A stretch of 44,917 nt of DNA. It comes from Nitrospirae bacterium GWF2_44_13. Lineage in GTDB: Bacteria; Nitrospirota; Thermodesulfovibrionia; Thermodesulfovibrionales; UBA1546. Position numbers and translations under genes: made by a program. Shown here one piece after another: positions 9,985-19,090 of the stretch; position 1 is the stretch's first letter, and each line of letters starts with the position of its first letter. The stretch spans positions 42,095-87,011 of the forward strand of contig MHEE01000009.1 of the NCBI GenBank assembly GCA_001805105.1, in the 5' to 3' direction. Below the pieces are notes generated by a model. It searched no databases. It saw only the letters and a list, made by a program, of their open reading frames with translations, and was not told where the DNA came from.

Positions 9985-10106
9985 ATATGATTACATATGA
10001 CGACAGTAATGTCAAGAGGGAATCTTGAAGCATTCCAGATAGGTATGGACATAGTTTCCAGTTTTCAGGGGATATTGTCCTTAAATGATAATATCCCCTA
10101 TAATTT

Positions 10107-10233
10107 TATTACCCTGATTTTTCCTGTTTCCCCTTTATAGAGCCGCTTATTTTCAAAGCTTGTTTATACTAACACGCCCCTTCTTAATGAAGAATTAACT
10201 TCACGATATAAATCAGCACAATAATTACTTCAC
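10107..10233. repeat. 128-bp direct repeat, copy B
   Basis: This is the partner of 8483-8610, in direct orientation, lying between the ATPase start and the integrase stop. It shares the core GAGCCGCTTATTTTCAAAG and the flank TTCTTAATGAAGAATTA. Copy spacing is about 1.6 kb. It may be a duplicated chromosomal target or a remnant att region; the sequence alone does not decide. Confidence 0.85.
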
Positions 10234-10257
10234 AGACCCTTCCTGCGTCTATATGCA

Positions 10258-11433
10258 TTATTCTTCCTCCCCTTCGGTATCTTTTTTGTAATCTTCCAAC
10301 TTTTTGCTTAGTATGGCCTCAAACGCCGAGCCGTCCTGCCTTGTCAGGTTAGGAATAAACTTGGAATAAACCCTGAAAAGCATTTCCGAGTTTGAATGTC
10401 CAAGCTGCCTTGATACCCACTCGGGATTTTCGCCTGATGCAAGCCAGAGTGTGGCAGCAGTATGCCGCGTCTGATACGGATTCCTCAGTGCCAGTCCTGC
10501 TTTTTTTAAAGTTGGATACCATATCCTCTTTGAAACATTGTTATAATCAAGCGGCCTGCCGCCTTTTGAGCTAAAGACAAGCTCTTCGTCTCCTGTTTTT
10601 TGTTTTTGATCCATAAGGGCATCTTCAACGACTTTTGACATGTCGATATCCCTTATAGAGCTCTCCGTCTTTGGGCTTACCCACTGATTTCTCTCCCAGG
10701 TCTCCCTCACTATTACCTTTTTATTTATGAAATCAACGTATTTCCATTTAAGCCCGTCTATCTCAGCTGTCCTCATCCCTGTGAAGAACCTCACCGCATA
10801 GTAATTATAAAAATCATCTCTTACAGCGCTGAGGAATATTAGTACCTCATCCAGGGAAAAGGGCATTATCTCGGGCTTTTTTACCGTAAGCGGCCTGATG
10901 TTTACAATAGGGTTTGTAAAATCAAACTCCTCCGCGGCCTCATTAAGCATCAGCCGCAATACGCAGAGGATGTTATTTATCCTTTTATTGCTCATTTTGC
11001 CTTTTTTCCCCTTGAGTTCTGAAAGCCGTGTCCTGAATTCCTTTATCATGGACTTTGTTATCTCTGTAAGGGTCCTCCCCTTAAAATAAGGGATAAGATG
11101 AAGGTTTAAAATAGAGTCAAAATCCCTCCTCGTTGATGGCTTCCACGCTACCTGGTTGTTTTTATACCACCTGTCAGCATATACCTCAAATGAAAGCCTC
11201 CCGGAACCTGTATTCGTATCTAAGATCCTCTGCTCGTTCCTGCTTCCAGGGAAATACATGGAATAATTGAATGTGCCCAGTCTTATCTCCCCTTCAATCC
11301 TTCTCATTGCCTCATTCATGAGCTTCATGTTCTCGGAAGTATTTTTCAGTTCAGTATACTCCCTGCATCTTACTCCCTGAAAGAAGAAATCAAAATAAAG
11401 ATAGTCTGCCTCAGTCACCCTGACATTGCCCAT
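10258..11433 (-). CDS. Phage-type tyrosine recombinase/integrase
   Basis: This 391-residue integrase has an N-terminal arm/core-binding part (SAM-like region about 85-180: YADRWYKNNQVAWKPSTRRDF). The catalytic domain contains box I RFFTGMRTAEIDGLKW, the PYQTRHTAATL box with its Arg and following His, LGHSNSEML, and the nucleophile Tyr in FRVYSKF. The first His of the usual HxxR is Gln here, as in many phage integrases. It overlaps the small excisionase-like gene by one base. Together with the XRE regulator at 12275 it forms a phage- or P4-like integration module. Which attachment site it uses is not clear: the tRNA scar at 26516 is 15 kb away. Confidence 0.9.
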   Translation of the reverse strand: MGNVRVTEADYLYFDFFFQGVRCREYTELKNTSENMKLMNEAMRRIEGEIRLGTFNYSMYFPGSRNEQRILDTNTGSGRLSFEVYADRWYKNNQVAWKPSTRRDFDSILNLHLIPYFKGRTLTEITKSMIKEFRTRLSELKGKKGKMSNKRINNILCVLRLMLNEAAEEFDFTNPIVNIRPLTVKKPEIMPFSLDEVLIFLSAVRDDFYNYYAVRFFTGMRTAEIDGLKWKYVDFINKKVIVRETWERNQWVSPKTESSIRDIDMSKVVEDALMDQKQKTGDEELVFSSKGGRPLDYNNVSKRIWYPTLKKAGLALRNPYQTRHTAATLWLASGENPEWVSRQLGHSNSEMLFRVYSKFIPNLTRQDGSAFEAILSKKLEDYKKDTEGEEE

Positions 11434-11681
11434 TAAGAGCTTCTCCTTCTTAGCCTGATCTTATCCATGGGGTTTTTATCTTCAGATGGCATGTCCATGA
11501 TCTTTTCAATCTCATCCCAGATGAAAAGTATCTTTCGTCCTCCAAAAGGCCTCAGATAATGGACGCCTTCAACAAATACTTTGTCCTTAAGGTGCTCCCT
11601 TATATAGCGGACATCGTACTTAATCCTTTGGCTTAATTCCCCTGCCGTTAGATAAATATTCATCTTTCCATGCTCGTGCAA
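11433..11681 (-). CDS. Excisionase/AlpA-like DNA-binding protein
   Basis: This small basic protein has up to 82 residues. A more likely start is the internal Met at 11663 (MNIYLTAGELSQRIKYDV), giving 76 residues. The opening matches winged-helix excisionase or helix-turn-helix type regulators that carry a YLTAxELSxRIKY-type segment, with RPFGGRKILFIWDEIEK after it. It lies directly before the integrase and its stop touches the integrase ATG. It probably helps direct the integrase or controls its expression. Confidence 0.65.
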   Translation of the reverse strand: MHEHGKMNIYLTAGELSQRIKYDVRYIREHLKDKVFVEGVHYLRPFGGRKILFIWDEIEKIMDMPSEDKNPMDKIRLRRRSS

Positions 11682-11746
11682 TTACGGGCAAGGCATCTGC
11701 CTATCCTCTTATCCGGCGTCGTGTCTTTTCTCATCGGCTTCAAATC

Positions 11747-11987
11747 TTATCCCTCCTTGGCTTCCTTATAAGCCTTCTTAATCATCGTCCTTGTTATCAT
11801 TTCATTGGGCTCAATCCCGCGCTCATCGTATATCTCATCTCCCACAATCTGTATTCTTGAGATATCCTCCCCTATTCTTTTGCTGCCTGCCTTTTGAATG
11901 CCGCTAAGAAACTTTTTTTTTCTTTTCATCATCCAGGCTTTTGTACAGGCCTTCAAAATAATTGAAGGCCTCTTTTTTGATGTACAT
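11747..11987 (-). pseudogene. Small unknown gene, apparently frameshifted at an A9 run
   Basis: A strong ribosome site, AAGGAGGGAGA, precedes an ATG at 11987 that opens MYIKKEAFNYFEGLYKSLDD. This frame stops right after a run of nine A (T9 on the plus strand near 11913-11921). A one-base shift there joins it to FLSGIQKAGSKRIGEDIS and on to a stop at 11747, giving a protein of about 80 residues. The nominal open frame 11747-12091 instead reads a Cys/Lys-rich stretch through the middle that looks out of frame. No family is recognised. It may be a sequencing indel, slippage or a dead gene. Confidence 0.45.
11949..11973. repeat. Perfect 10-bp hairpin followed by T6
   Basis: The arms AGGCCTTCAA and TTGAAGGCCT enclose a 5-base loop and are followed on the plus strand by CTTTTTTG. 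It looks like an intrinsic terminator for plus-strand transcription, but it lies within the small minus-strand gene and no plus gene ends here. Confidence 0.4.
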
Positions 11988-12136
11988 GTCTCCCTCCTTT
12001 TTTTGTTCTTAACTTTGTTATTCTGTTTACCAAGCCAAAAGTCAAGGAAATCACTGAAATTAGTTGAATTTTTCCTTAACTGATCAGCCACTGCCCCATT
12101 CCTCCTATTCTCAAATAATAATATTCTATATGTATA

Positions 12137-12184
12137 TTTGACATCCTTAATGTATTTATACCATTTTATATGTCATTTGTCAAG
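12137..12184. promoter_or_regulatory. Divergent promoter region with TTGACA/TGTCAA half-sites
   Basis: The AT-rich gap between the minus-strand small gene and the plus-strand XRE gene contains TTTGACAT (12137-12144), ATGTCA (12170-12175) and TTGTCAAG (12177-12184). These are related half-sites in opposing orientation. Such repeats would suit an operator for the neighbouring XRE protein. This is inference from spacing and symmetry only. Confidence 0.3.
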
Positions 12185-12274
12185 TATTTTTTACATCCTG
12201 AATAAAATATTTCTCTTTTATTTGTAAAAATGCTATTATTTATGCAAGAATGATGCAGCGATGGAGAACCGGAA

Positions 12275-12475
12275 TTGATTAAGTGCCATTTATCAAAACT
12301 TATGGGCGAAAGGAAGCTGAATATTGCAGACTTAGCCAGAGAAATCGGCGTGCATAGGAACACAATCACCCTGCTCTATTATGAAAAGGCTAAACGGATA
12401 GACTTTGAGGTGCTAGATAAGCTGTGCAAGTATTTTAATTGTTCCGCAAGCGAGATACTCGAATACAAAAAATAA
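12275..12475 (+). CDS. XRE/Cro-family transcriptional regulator
   Basis: This compact 66-residue helix-turn-helix protein reads MGERKLNIADLAREIGVHRN for its recognition region and ends with FEVLDKLCKYFNCSASEILE. That ending is the hallmark of the small YozG/Cro-CI group. The start is a TTG with GGAG about 9 bases upstream; an ATG at codon 10 is possible. It is the only plus-strand gene in this part of the island and is divergent from the integrase module, so it is likely the repressor that controls it. Confidence 0.85.
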   Translation: MIKCHLSKLMGERKLNIADLAREIGVHRNTITLLYYEKAKRIDFEVLDKLCKYFNCSASEILEYKK

Positions 12476-12537
12476 AAAAAGTGTTTTACTTATTTGGGTT
12501 TTTAATCTGATTGATTTTCCACAACAGCTCTTAGTTT

Positions 12538-13815
12538 TCAACCTGTCTTTTGCCTGATGCTCCAGTATTTCCAATATGGGATAGCCTCAACTACATGCCT
12601 TTCTTTCTGAAACTTTGTTTCAGTATTAAGGGTGATAAGCAGTGATCGCCGGAGATTATTTTTCTCCATAAACCTGAACAGAGTTTTAATATCATCCCTG
12701 CCTATTTTCTCCCTTATCTTTATTTCAACGGGCAGAATGCTTTTATCGCTGGCATGGATTATGTCTATCTCCTCTTTCTGCGGAGTTTTAAGGAAAAATC
12801 TTGCATCAAGGGTATTTACAAAAAATTGTTCCAGAACAGAGGGTAAGTCCGCTTGCGGGTTCAGTGCCATGGTAAAGGCTGTATTACAGAGGTAGATCTT
12901 CTTTACCTTCTTCTCGCTTGTGAGAAGATTTCTGGAATAGTTGTAAAGTTTTTGTAAAAATAGGGCATATTCAAGATACGATATGTAATTTGCAATCGTT
13001 CTCTGGTCTACTTTAAGGTCATTGCTTAGGTTCTTATAATCAAGATAAAAGCCCGGCCTGTATGCGGCGATGCTCAGCAGTTTCAGAAGGAGTTCCGGCA
13101 GATCAAGTTTGAAGGTCTGCGGTATATCCACAAAGGCAACTCTTTCAAGCAGGCTCTCCTTAAGATATTTTCTTAGCATATGCTCATCCATATTGAGCGC
13201 CTCGATAAATCCGCCTGTTCTCAGAAACCCCGCCATATGCCTCCTCATATCCATCTCGAAGATATTCTCCCTGTTTCTGTCTATCTTTGCTGCCTTGAAA
13301 TCAAGATACTCTTCAAAGTTCAGGGGCTTGATCAGAAAATCAAAGAATCTCCCTGCAAGGCTTTCCCTTGTTCCCCGCCACATGGTTATCTGAGCTGAGC
13401 CTGTCAAAAACAGTTTCAATTTAGGGTTTGCGTCATAAAGGAGCTTTATCTTGGAAGGCCAGCCGTCCAGCTTTTGTATCTCATCAAGAAATATGAATAC
13501 CTTCTCCTTAGAAATGTCCGTATGAAGCACATCTGTTTCATACCGTTTGATGATGTCTTCCAGATCATATTTCATCTCGTCAAATGAGAAATAAAGGATT
13601 TTGTACGGATTCACGCCTTTTCTGAGAAGCTCATCTATTATCTGGTACATCAGGGTTGTCTTACCCACCCTTCTTAATCCGGTAAACAGCACTATCTGGC
13701 GTTTATCAAGATATTTGATGACCTCGCCGAATATTGCTCTTTTCCTTCCAATAAACTCAGGCGATACCTTGCCATCCCGCCACCAGGGATTAAAGCTTTG
13801 TAGTTCCATTATCAC
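12538..13815 (-). CDS. AAA ATPase with DUF4143 domain (2 of 4)
   Basis: This 425-residue protein has Walker A GLRRVGKT (46-53), Walker B FIFLDEIQ (about 107-114) and sensor LFLTGSAQITM. A middle winged-helix segment follows (LSNDLKVDQRTIANYISYLE). The C-terminal nuclease-like motif is EEIDII (D351) with PVEIK (E364, K366). It differs strongly in sequence from the other three ATPases in the island, so the four are not recent duplicates. It sits between the XRE gene and the recombinase trio. Role unknown. Confidence 0.85.
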   Translation of the reverse strand: MIMELQSFNPWWRDGKVSPEFIGRKRAIFGEVIKYLDKRQIVLFTGLRRVGKTTLMYQIIDELLRKGVNPYKILYFSFDEMKYDLEDIIKRYETDVLHTDISKEKVFIFLDEIQKLDGWPSKIKLLYDANPKLKLFLTGSAQITMWRGTRESLAGRFFDFLIKPLNFEEYLDFKAAKIDRNRENIFEMDMRRHMAGFLRTGGFIEALNMDEHMLRKYLKESLLERVAFVDIPQTFKLDLPELLLKLLSIAAYRPGFYLDYKNLSNDLKVDQRTIANYISYLEYALFLQKLYNYSRNLLTSEKKVKKIYLCNTAFTMALNPQADLPSVLEQFFVNTLDARFFLKTPQKEEIDIIHASDKSILPVEIKIREKIGRDDIKTLFRFMEKNNLRRSLLITLNTETKFQKERHVVEAIPYWKYWSIRQKTG

Positions 13816-13989
13816 TCCAATGCTATTGAATTTTAATTACAGTTACATTATATAGAGATTGAAAAATAATAGCAAGAGGAGAAAGTTTCTTTATTTCCAA
13901 ATTAAATGGGGTCTGTGAAATCAAAATAATCCGTATCAGAAAAAGACTGAACAATCTCTCTATGTCCAGTTATCAGTGCTGCTCATTAA

Positions 13990-16476
13990 TTAAATTTTCT
14001 CAATCAGCTTTTTAAGCAATGAGCCCTGTTCAGATATCAAAATATCCAGCGGGAGCATCTGAGACTTCCTTTTTCTCAGGGTTTGGGGAAGAGAAGGATA
14101 GGATAGCTGCATGAAATCCTCGATCTCAGAGCTTTTCATTTTGAGGGCTGCTAGTCCTCCCTGAGCGCGGATAACCACATAAGAAAGCCAGTCTGCTATA
14201 TGGATGTAGCTTGACACTGTTGTGACAGGCCCTGCATGCCCGAGAAGCCTTGCCAAAGCAGGCAATATATACGAAAATAATGATTGCCCTGTTGAAAGCT
14301 CGCCAAATCCGTGCATGACTTCTCTGACCCGCCTCAGGTATTTGGGGCTAAAAAGCTCCTCCTTAAAAAAGGGCGCATGAGAGGGCAGATACCTCGCCTC
14401 TGAGATAGCAGCTATGCCACGCAGTAAAAACCAGTTAGCAAAGGAATGCCTAAGGTCGTGAAATCCTATGTCGGTGCCGCTCTTTGCAAAAATTTTCCGT
14501 ATCGTGCGAGAGCAATCCCTGCTCTCTGCGTAAGGCTCGGACTCTGCAAAAATACTGGCTTCTTCCTTGGAACGAGAATTTCTAAAAAAATTAACTACTT
14601 CTTTTAAATAACCATCGGGAAGCAGCAGAGAAAGGGGAATGCACCTTTCTCCGCTTGAACTCTTGCTTCTCCGGACATAAAGCGTATATCCGCCATCAGC
14701 TATAAGATCTGAGACTTGGATATGAAATATCTCAGAAACGCGCAGCCCAGCATAAAATCCGAGTATTACCGCTATCCGCAGCTTTAGCTTTACCGGGTCT
14801 ATTTCTTCATCTTCATCTTTGTTTTCAATGAATGAGAGTGCATTTTTAACATCTGTGAAAGAAGCAAGAGACTTGGTTCTTTTTATATCTGCCTTTCTCA
14901 GGTTTCTATTCGTGCTCCAAAGAAGCCTGTCCCATGCCATCTTAGGATAAAAATCATCCTGGTAATCATAAAGCACATCCGTAAAGCATTGAATAGCACT
15001 TCTGATGTTGGATGAGTCGTAAAGCTCAAAGGTAACAGATATCATATCTGCCAGCTCCTCGCTTTTTAACTCGTTTATTGCCCTATTGCCCAGAATAAAG
15101 AGAAAGGAACGCCATAGCTGGCTGGCATATGTGTGTATTGATTTGACCTTAATCTCTTTCGACTCCAGCTGTGACACTATCCACTGGCCTAAAAATCTGA
15201 GATTGATTAAAAACTTATCCTCGGCCTTGGAGTCATATTCAGGTAATGAGGAAATAATTTCAGTGATTTTCTTTGATTCCTCAATCCTCACAGCCAAATT
15301 AGCATCCCTGGAGATACCCCACACTGATTTTGTTATTTTTTTATAGACACTCGCAAACTGACGGCTTTCAAATAAAACTTTTTTCCCCTCAGCCAGGCGT
15401 TTTTTTGCCAATGACTCTTCCTTGGGAGAATCTTTTCTGCCTTTTTTTGATGGCTTTTTGTGCCTCCCTGGAATTTCAATAATAAGATGCCTGTTAATAT
15501 CTGGATCCAGTATAGATAGATGCTTAAGGTCAAGCGAATCGCACTTGATATCGCCGCTAAGCGCAGCTATCACAAAACTGGGAAGTTTCATTGACAGCCT
15601 GAACAATGCCTTTTTCCTGAATGTGGCTAAGGACATAGCCGGATATGAGACCTTATTGATTGTTGTTACATGCTGAATCCATTTCAAAAATTTATTTGGC
15701 AGCCCTGAAATATTTTCATTTGTCCTCCATGAAACAGGGAATATATAATCTCCTTGGAATTCCAGTTTTAGCCTCCTTCGCCTCTTATGAAGAAAGAGTA
15801 TCAGCCTGAGAAAGTAGGCCTCGGCAATCGGAGGCATCCAGTACCTGAGATACGATACATCCTCTCCCCCGCGATCTTCTGCCCTTGGATGTTTGTCAAC
15901 TGCAGAAAGTCTTCGCCTAAACGAAAGCGGATTAAGCGTAAGATCTGAAAATTTAGCATCTAAAATATCTCTATGGAAATTCCTGTAAAGTGCCCCTGAA
16001 AGCATTGATATAGCAAGAAACTCGCAAAAAAAGTAATCGGCGATTGTTTCTTCTGAAGCTCTTCCGTAGTCTTGTTTTAACCCAAACAAATAATCCATAA
16101 CAAGCTTGAATGATTCTGATGCGTTAGAAAGGTCATCTGTAAGATCAACGACGAGCTGTCTTGACACTTGTAACGGGATGTTCAGATAATACCCTTCATA
16201 CCTTTTTAAGAGCTTTAATTTTTCGAGTATCTCATTCAAACATATGCATTTTGAAAGGCAGTGGTAGTTGTGTTTACGGAAAACAATCCCGTGCAGCTTT
16301 CTTATATCTTCTTTTGATAACCTCAGAATAGCGTCTTTAATCTCTATCCTATTATCTGATAAAAATCTTACGAATTCTTTTACGGCAAGCAGATACATAC
16401 GCGGAAAACGCTTTTTCTTATTCGCAAGCTTTACTGCTATTTCCAGGCACTCCTTATGAAACTCAGTATATATCAT
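13990..16476 (-). CDS. Large tyrosine recombinase, third gene of the trio
   Basis: This 828-residue protein has a C-terminal tyrosine-recombinase catalytic domain. Box I is GFYAGLRVSEIFHIQ (R579), the beta-hairpin Lys is in VRRSKSS (K605), the HDLRHSFANW box gives H673 and R676, LLGHAG gives H747, and the nucleophile is Y757 in VSSYIH. All key residues are present. Between R676 and H747 are 70 residues instead of the usual 20-odd, a sizeable insertion. A SAM-like core-binding domain is at about 395-510. The first 390 residues match no family I know. Its start overlaps the end of the previous gene by 14 bases. It is far larger than ordinary integrases (300-450 residues). Confidence 0.85.
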   Translation of the reverse strand: MIYTEFHKECLEIAVKLANKKKRFPRMYLLAVKEFVRFLSDNRIEIKDAILRLSKEDIRKLHGIVFRKHNYHCLSKCICLNEILEKLKLLKRYEGYYLNIPLQVSRQLVVDLTDDLSNASESFKLVMDYLFGLKQDYGRASEETIADYFFCEFLAISMLSGALYRNFHRDILDAKFSDLTLNPLSFRRRLSAVDKHPRAEDRGGEDVSYLRYWMPPIAEAYFLRLILFLHKRRRRLKLEFQGDYIFPVSWRTNENISGLPNKFLKWIQHVTTINKVSYPAMSLATFRKKALFRLSMKLPSFVIAALSGDIKCDSLDLKHLSILDPDINRHLIIEIPGRHKKPSKKGRKDSPKEESLAKKRLAEGKKVLFESRQFASVYKKITKSVWGISRDANLAVRIEESKKITEIISSLPEYDSKAEDKFLINLRFLGQWIVSQLESKEIKVKSIHTYASQLWRSFLFILGNRAINELKSEELADMISVTFELYDSSNIRSAIQCFTDVLYDYQDDFYPKMAWDRLLWSTNRNLRKADIKRTKSLASFTDVKNALSFIENKDEDEEIDPVKLKLRIAVILGFYAGLRVSEIFHIQVSDLIADGGYTLYVRRSKSSSGERCIPLSLLLPDGYLKEVVNFFRNSRSKEEASIFAESEPYAESRDCSRTIRKIFAKSGTDIGFHDLRHSFANWFLLRGIAAISEARYLPSHAPFFKEELFSPKYLRRVREVMHGFGELSTGQSLFSYILPALARLLGHAGPVTTVSSYIHIADWLSYVVIRAQGGLAALKMKSSEIEDFMQLSYPSLPQTLRKRKSQMLPLDILISEQGSLLKKLIEKI

Positions 16477-19090
16477 TGCCTTCAGGCAGATAAGAAACAG
16501 GCAAAAGCCCTATTTCACTTACCGCCTCCTCAATAACACTGCTCAGCATTTTTAAGAATTCCTCATAGCAAAGCGCCGAGGTTATTCCCAACGGCTCTTT
16601 GGCCACGTGGTGATGGCCCATAAAGGCATTGGCTATCTCATGAGAAACGCCATGCTCATACAAGTAGGTTCGCATATAATGCCTGGGCATTTTTAGATCA
16701 AACGGATACGGCAGGCCTGCAGCCGCTAAAAAACCAAGCATTCTTTTAAGGGAAAACTCTATAGGACTACCGTCTTCTGCCAGAAAGAAGAAAAACAACT
16801 CGGGCTCAAATTTCAGCATCTGAGGATTTATCTTCCGCGCTACATATCTACGGATTCCATCAAAGCCTTGACGCATATTCCCGGCCAGAATATTCAAGGC
16901 AGATGCCGCAGACAAATACCGATCCTCACGGTAGGCATGGCTTAACTTGTCATTTATTACCACATGGCCATCCTTGCAAAACTCACTAAATGCATAGGGT
17001 ATTTCATTTCTCGGACGGTAAGCCATGCAGAACTGCATAGATAAAAAGCAGTATGAAATATAAAGGTTATGTCTCACAATTACCTCATTCCACTTTTTCT
17101 TTTCGATTGCCTCTTTTAGCGACGTAACATACGAAACTAGATTTTCCTTAAGAGGAATAAATCTTGAGCCATATCCAAAATCAGGTGAATTGTCATAGCT
17201 GGCTATCAGATTGTCAGATTCTGCTCTTGGCGAACCCGATATGAATTTCTTCTCCACTTCCGGCGCCAGATATTTTCTTGCGACACCCTTAGTGGCCATT
17301 TTCTCTTTTTCTATGTTCCGCAATATCTCTTTATGAACAGTTTCGGAAACGCTCAAATATTTTTTTTCAAGGTGTTGCGCTTGTATATGTATGTAATGCA
17401 GGTCAGAACCATAAAGTCTGTAATCCTGTCCGCTTATGTAGCAGGCAAGTATGGGATCTAGTCCGTACCGCGAGGAATATGTCGAAAAAAAAGACAGTGC
17501 AAGCGATGAAATTGTGATTGGCAGCACTGTCTTGTTTGAAATCTGTTTGAGAAAGGAAGCAACCGCATCAAGATTTATCGATGTTTTTTTATATGGGGCT
17601 TCGTGGGAAAAGAAAAACCCATCGTTTTCCTTATTGACCGGGGTCTCATCCATTAATTTACCTATCACATTAGGCAGAGGCACCATCACTGACTCAGAAA
17701 CTTTTCTACAAAGATCGTTTCCCTCTATTTTTGACTTTAATAAAACCAGAGGTGGTTTATACAAAATGTATCGGCCATTTGACCTGGAGATGTAAATATG
17801 CCGTTTCTCGAAATTCAGCCCGTTCTTTAGATCGGTGATATTCCAAAGACTGAAAAGCAGTCTGGGTTCGATACCAGTATGTATTACAATTAGTACGAAA
17901 ATAATTGTATTTTTTTCTTTGTCAGAAAACTTGCTCCAGGATTCCGCAATATACGAATAAATCAAAGAGTAGTGGTGCAATTTATAGTATTTTTTTTCCC
18001 AAAAAAACTTGTGAGAGCGAAGATTAATCTTATCTACCCACCTGTATTTTAAACTTGGCGGGCGGGGAACGGCTTTTTCATTAGCATCCTGGTCCGGATT
18101 GTGAAATAGGTCAAGATGGATTAATTCGTCGGGGTCCATAAGCTCGTCATCTTCCATCCGCTCATGAATTAATTTCCTCATGGGAATAGACGCCGCTGTA
18201 ACATAAACAGGAGGGAATTCGTATCCATCATAATCACTGTCAGTTTCATTACCGTTTATTCTGGCTTGCGTCAACCCTAATTTTCTTATATATGGATACT
18301 GCGGTGTTTTAACAGGTGAATCATGAGCATGAGAATGAATATCTTTATTCTCGATTAATATTCTAATGAGTTTTTTCTTGTACCCTATAGCGGCGTTGCC
18401 TAACTTGTCAGTTTTATTTCCCCATACAATATTATCGTAATTGATGATGGCGCCTTTGATGAGTTCAAGTAAAAAATTATCATCCTCATGTTTTTTCCCA
18501 AGCAGCTCTTCGTCATATTTCTTTTCTTCGTCTGCATAAAAGAAAAAATATCTGAATCCCCTGAGATAATCGCACTCAGTACCATCGACCAGACTGGACG
18601 ACATTACTTTTTTTATCCCTTGGAGAAATCTGAGACAGTAAAATCTGAAAAGTGGAGATGCCTCATTTTTTTTATAACCCATCTGGGAACTCTTTTTATC
18701 CATATAGCCTGAGGCATAAACATAAAAAATAAACACGGGGTGCTGGGTCATATTTACTTTTTTACCGTATTTTAGATCCGGAGATTTTTCAATAAAGGCA
18801 AACCATTTCGATAAAAGATCTGTTATAAAACCCTGCTCTGCCTTTCCCATGTTTTCATGCAAGCATAATTGCTGCAGCAACATCAGCAAGGCTTTTTTGC
18901 CCTGCAATATGCCACGCAGATCTTCAGGCGGGTGAATTAAACTCAGCACCATATCCAGCAGTGTTTTAATTTCATCTCCTTCAGCATAGAACTCTTTTGT
19001 GAGAGCTGAAAGGTAGTCTTCGTCATGATCATATGCCTGCTCTACAGTCACCAACTTTTTAAGCTTATCCACAATTTTTTTAATATCCAC
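16463..19090 (-). CDS. Tandem tyrosine-recombinase-like protein, second gene of the trio
   Basis: This is an 875-residue protein. The C-terminal part (about 640-860) has recombinase signatures: YRPRNEI (R692 or R694), a possible Lys near 715, PRHYMRTYLYEHGV (H804, R807), AFMGHHH (H826) and Tyr in LCYEEF (Y842). Upstream, about 390-580 looks like a second, degenerate copy: IHTGIEPRLLFSLWNITDL resembles box I with R410, and ITISSLALSFFSTYSSRYG then CYISGQ sits where HxxR and GH should be, but those residues are lost. The first 380 residues are unrecognised. It starts at GTG with a strong AAGGAGG. It overlaps the downstream recombinase and probably works with it. Confidence 0.7.
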   Translation of the reverse strand: MDIKKIVDKLKKLVTVEQAYDHDEDYLSALTKEFYAEGDEIKTLLDMVLSLIHPPEDLRGILQGKKALLMLLQQLCLHENMGKAEQGFITDLLSKWFAFIEKSPDLKYGKKVNMTQHPVFIFYVYASGYMDKKSSQMGYKKNEASPLFRFYCLRFLQGIKKVMSSSLVDGTECDYLRGFRYFFFYADEEKKYDEELLGKKHEDDNFLLELIKGAIINYDNIVWGNKTDKLGNAAIGYKKKLIRILIENKDIHSHAHDSPVKTPQYPYIRKLGLTQARINGNETDSDYDGYEFPPVYVTAASIPMRKLIHERMEDDELMDPDELIHLDLFHNPDQDANEKAVPRPPSLKYRWVDKINLRSHKFFWEKKYYKLHHYSLIYSYIAESWSKFSDKEKNTIIFVLIVIHTGIEPRLLFSLWNITDLKNGLNFEKRHIYISRSNGRYILYKPPLVLLKSKIEGNDLCRKVSESVMVPLPNVIGKLMDETPVNKENDGFFFSHEAPYKKTSINLDAVASFLKQISNKTVLPITISSLALSFFSTYSSRYGLDPILACYISGQDYRLYGSDLHYIHIQAQHLEKKYLSVSETVHKEILRNIEKEKMATKGVARKYLAPEVEKKFISGSPRAESDNLIASYDNSPDFGYGSRFIPLKENLVSYVTSLKEAIEKKKWNEVIVRHNLYISYCFLSMQFCMAYRPRNEIPYAFSEFCKDGHVVINDKLSHAYREDRYLSAASALNILAGNMRQGFDGIRRYVARKINPQMLKFEPELFFFFLAEDGSPIEFSLKRMLGFLAAAGLPYPFDLKMPRHYMRTYLYEHGVSHEIANAFMGHHHVAKEPLGITSALCYEEFLKMLSSVIEEAVSEIGLLPVSYLPEGNDIY

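Noticed and set aside
11949-11980. Hairpin plus T6 as a true plus-strand terminator
   Set aside because: No plus-strand gene ends here and it lies within a minus-strand coding segment; kept only as a repeat.
11747-12091. Nominal 114-residue frame as a single real protein
   Set aside because: Its middle third reads like out-of-frame sequence, while the start at 11987 has a much better ribosome site and a sensible product up to the A9 run.
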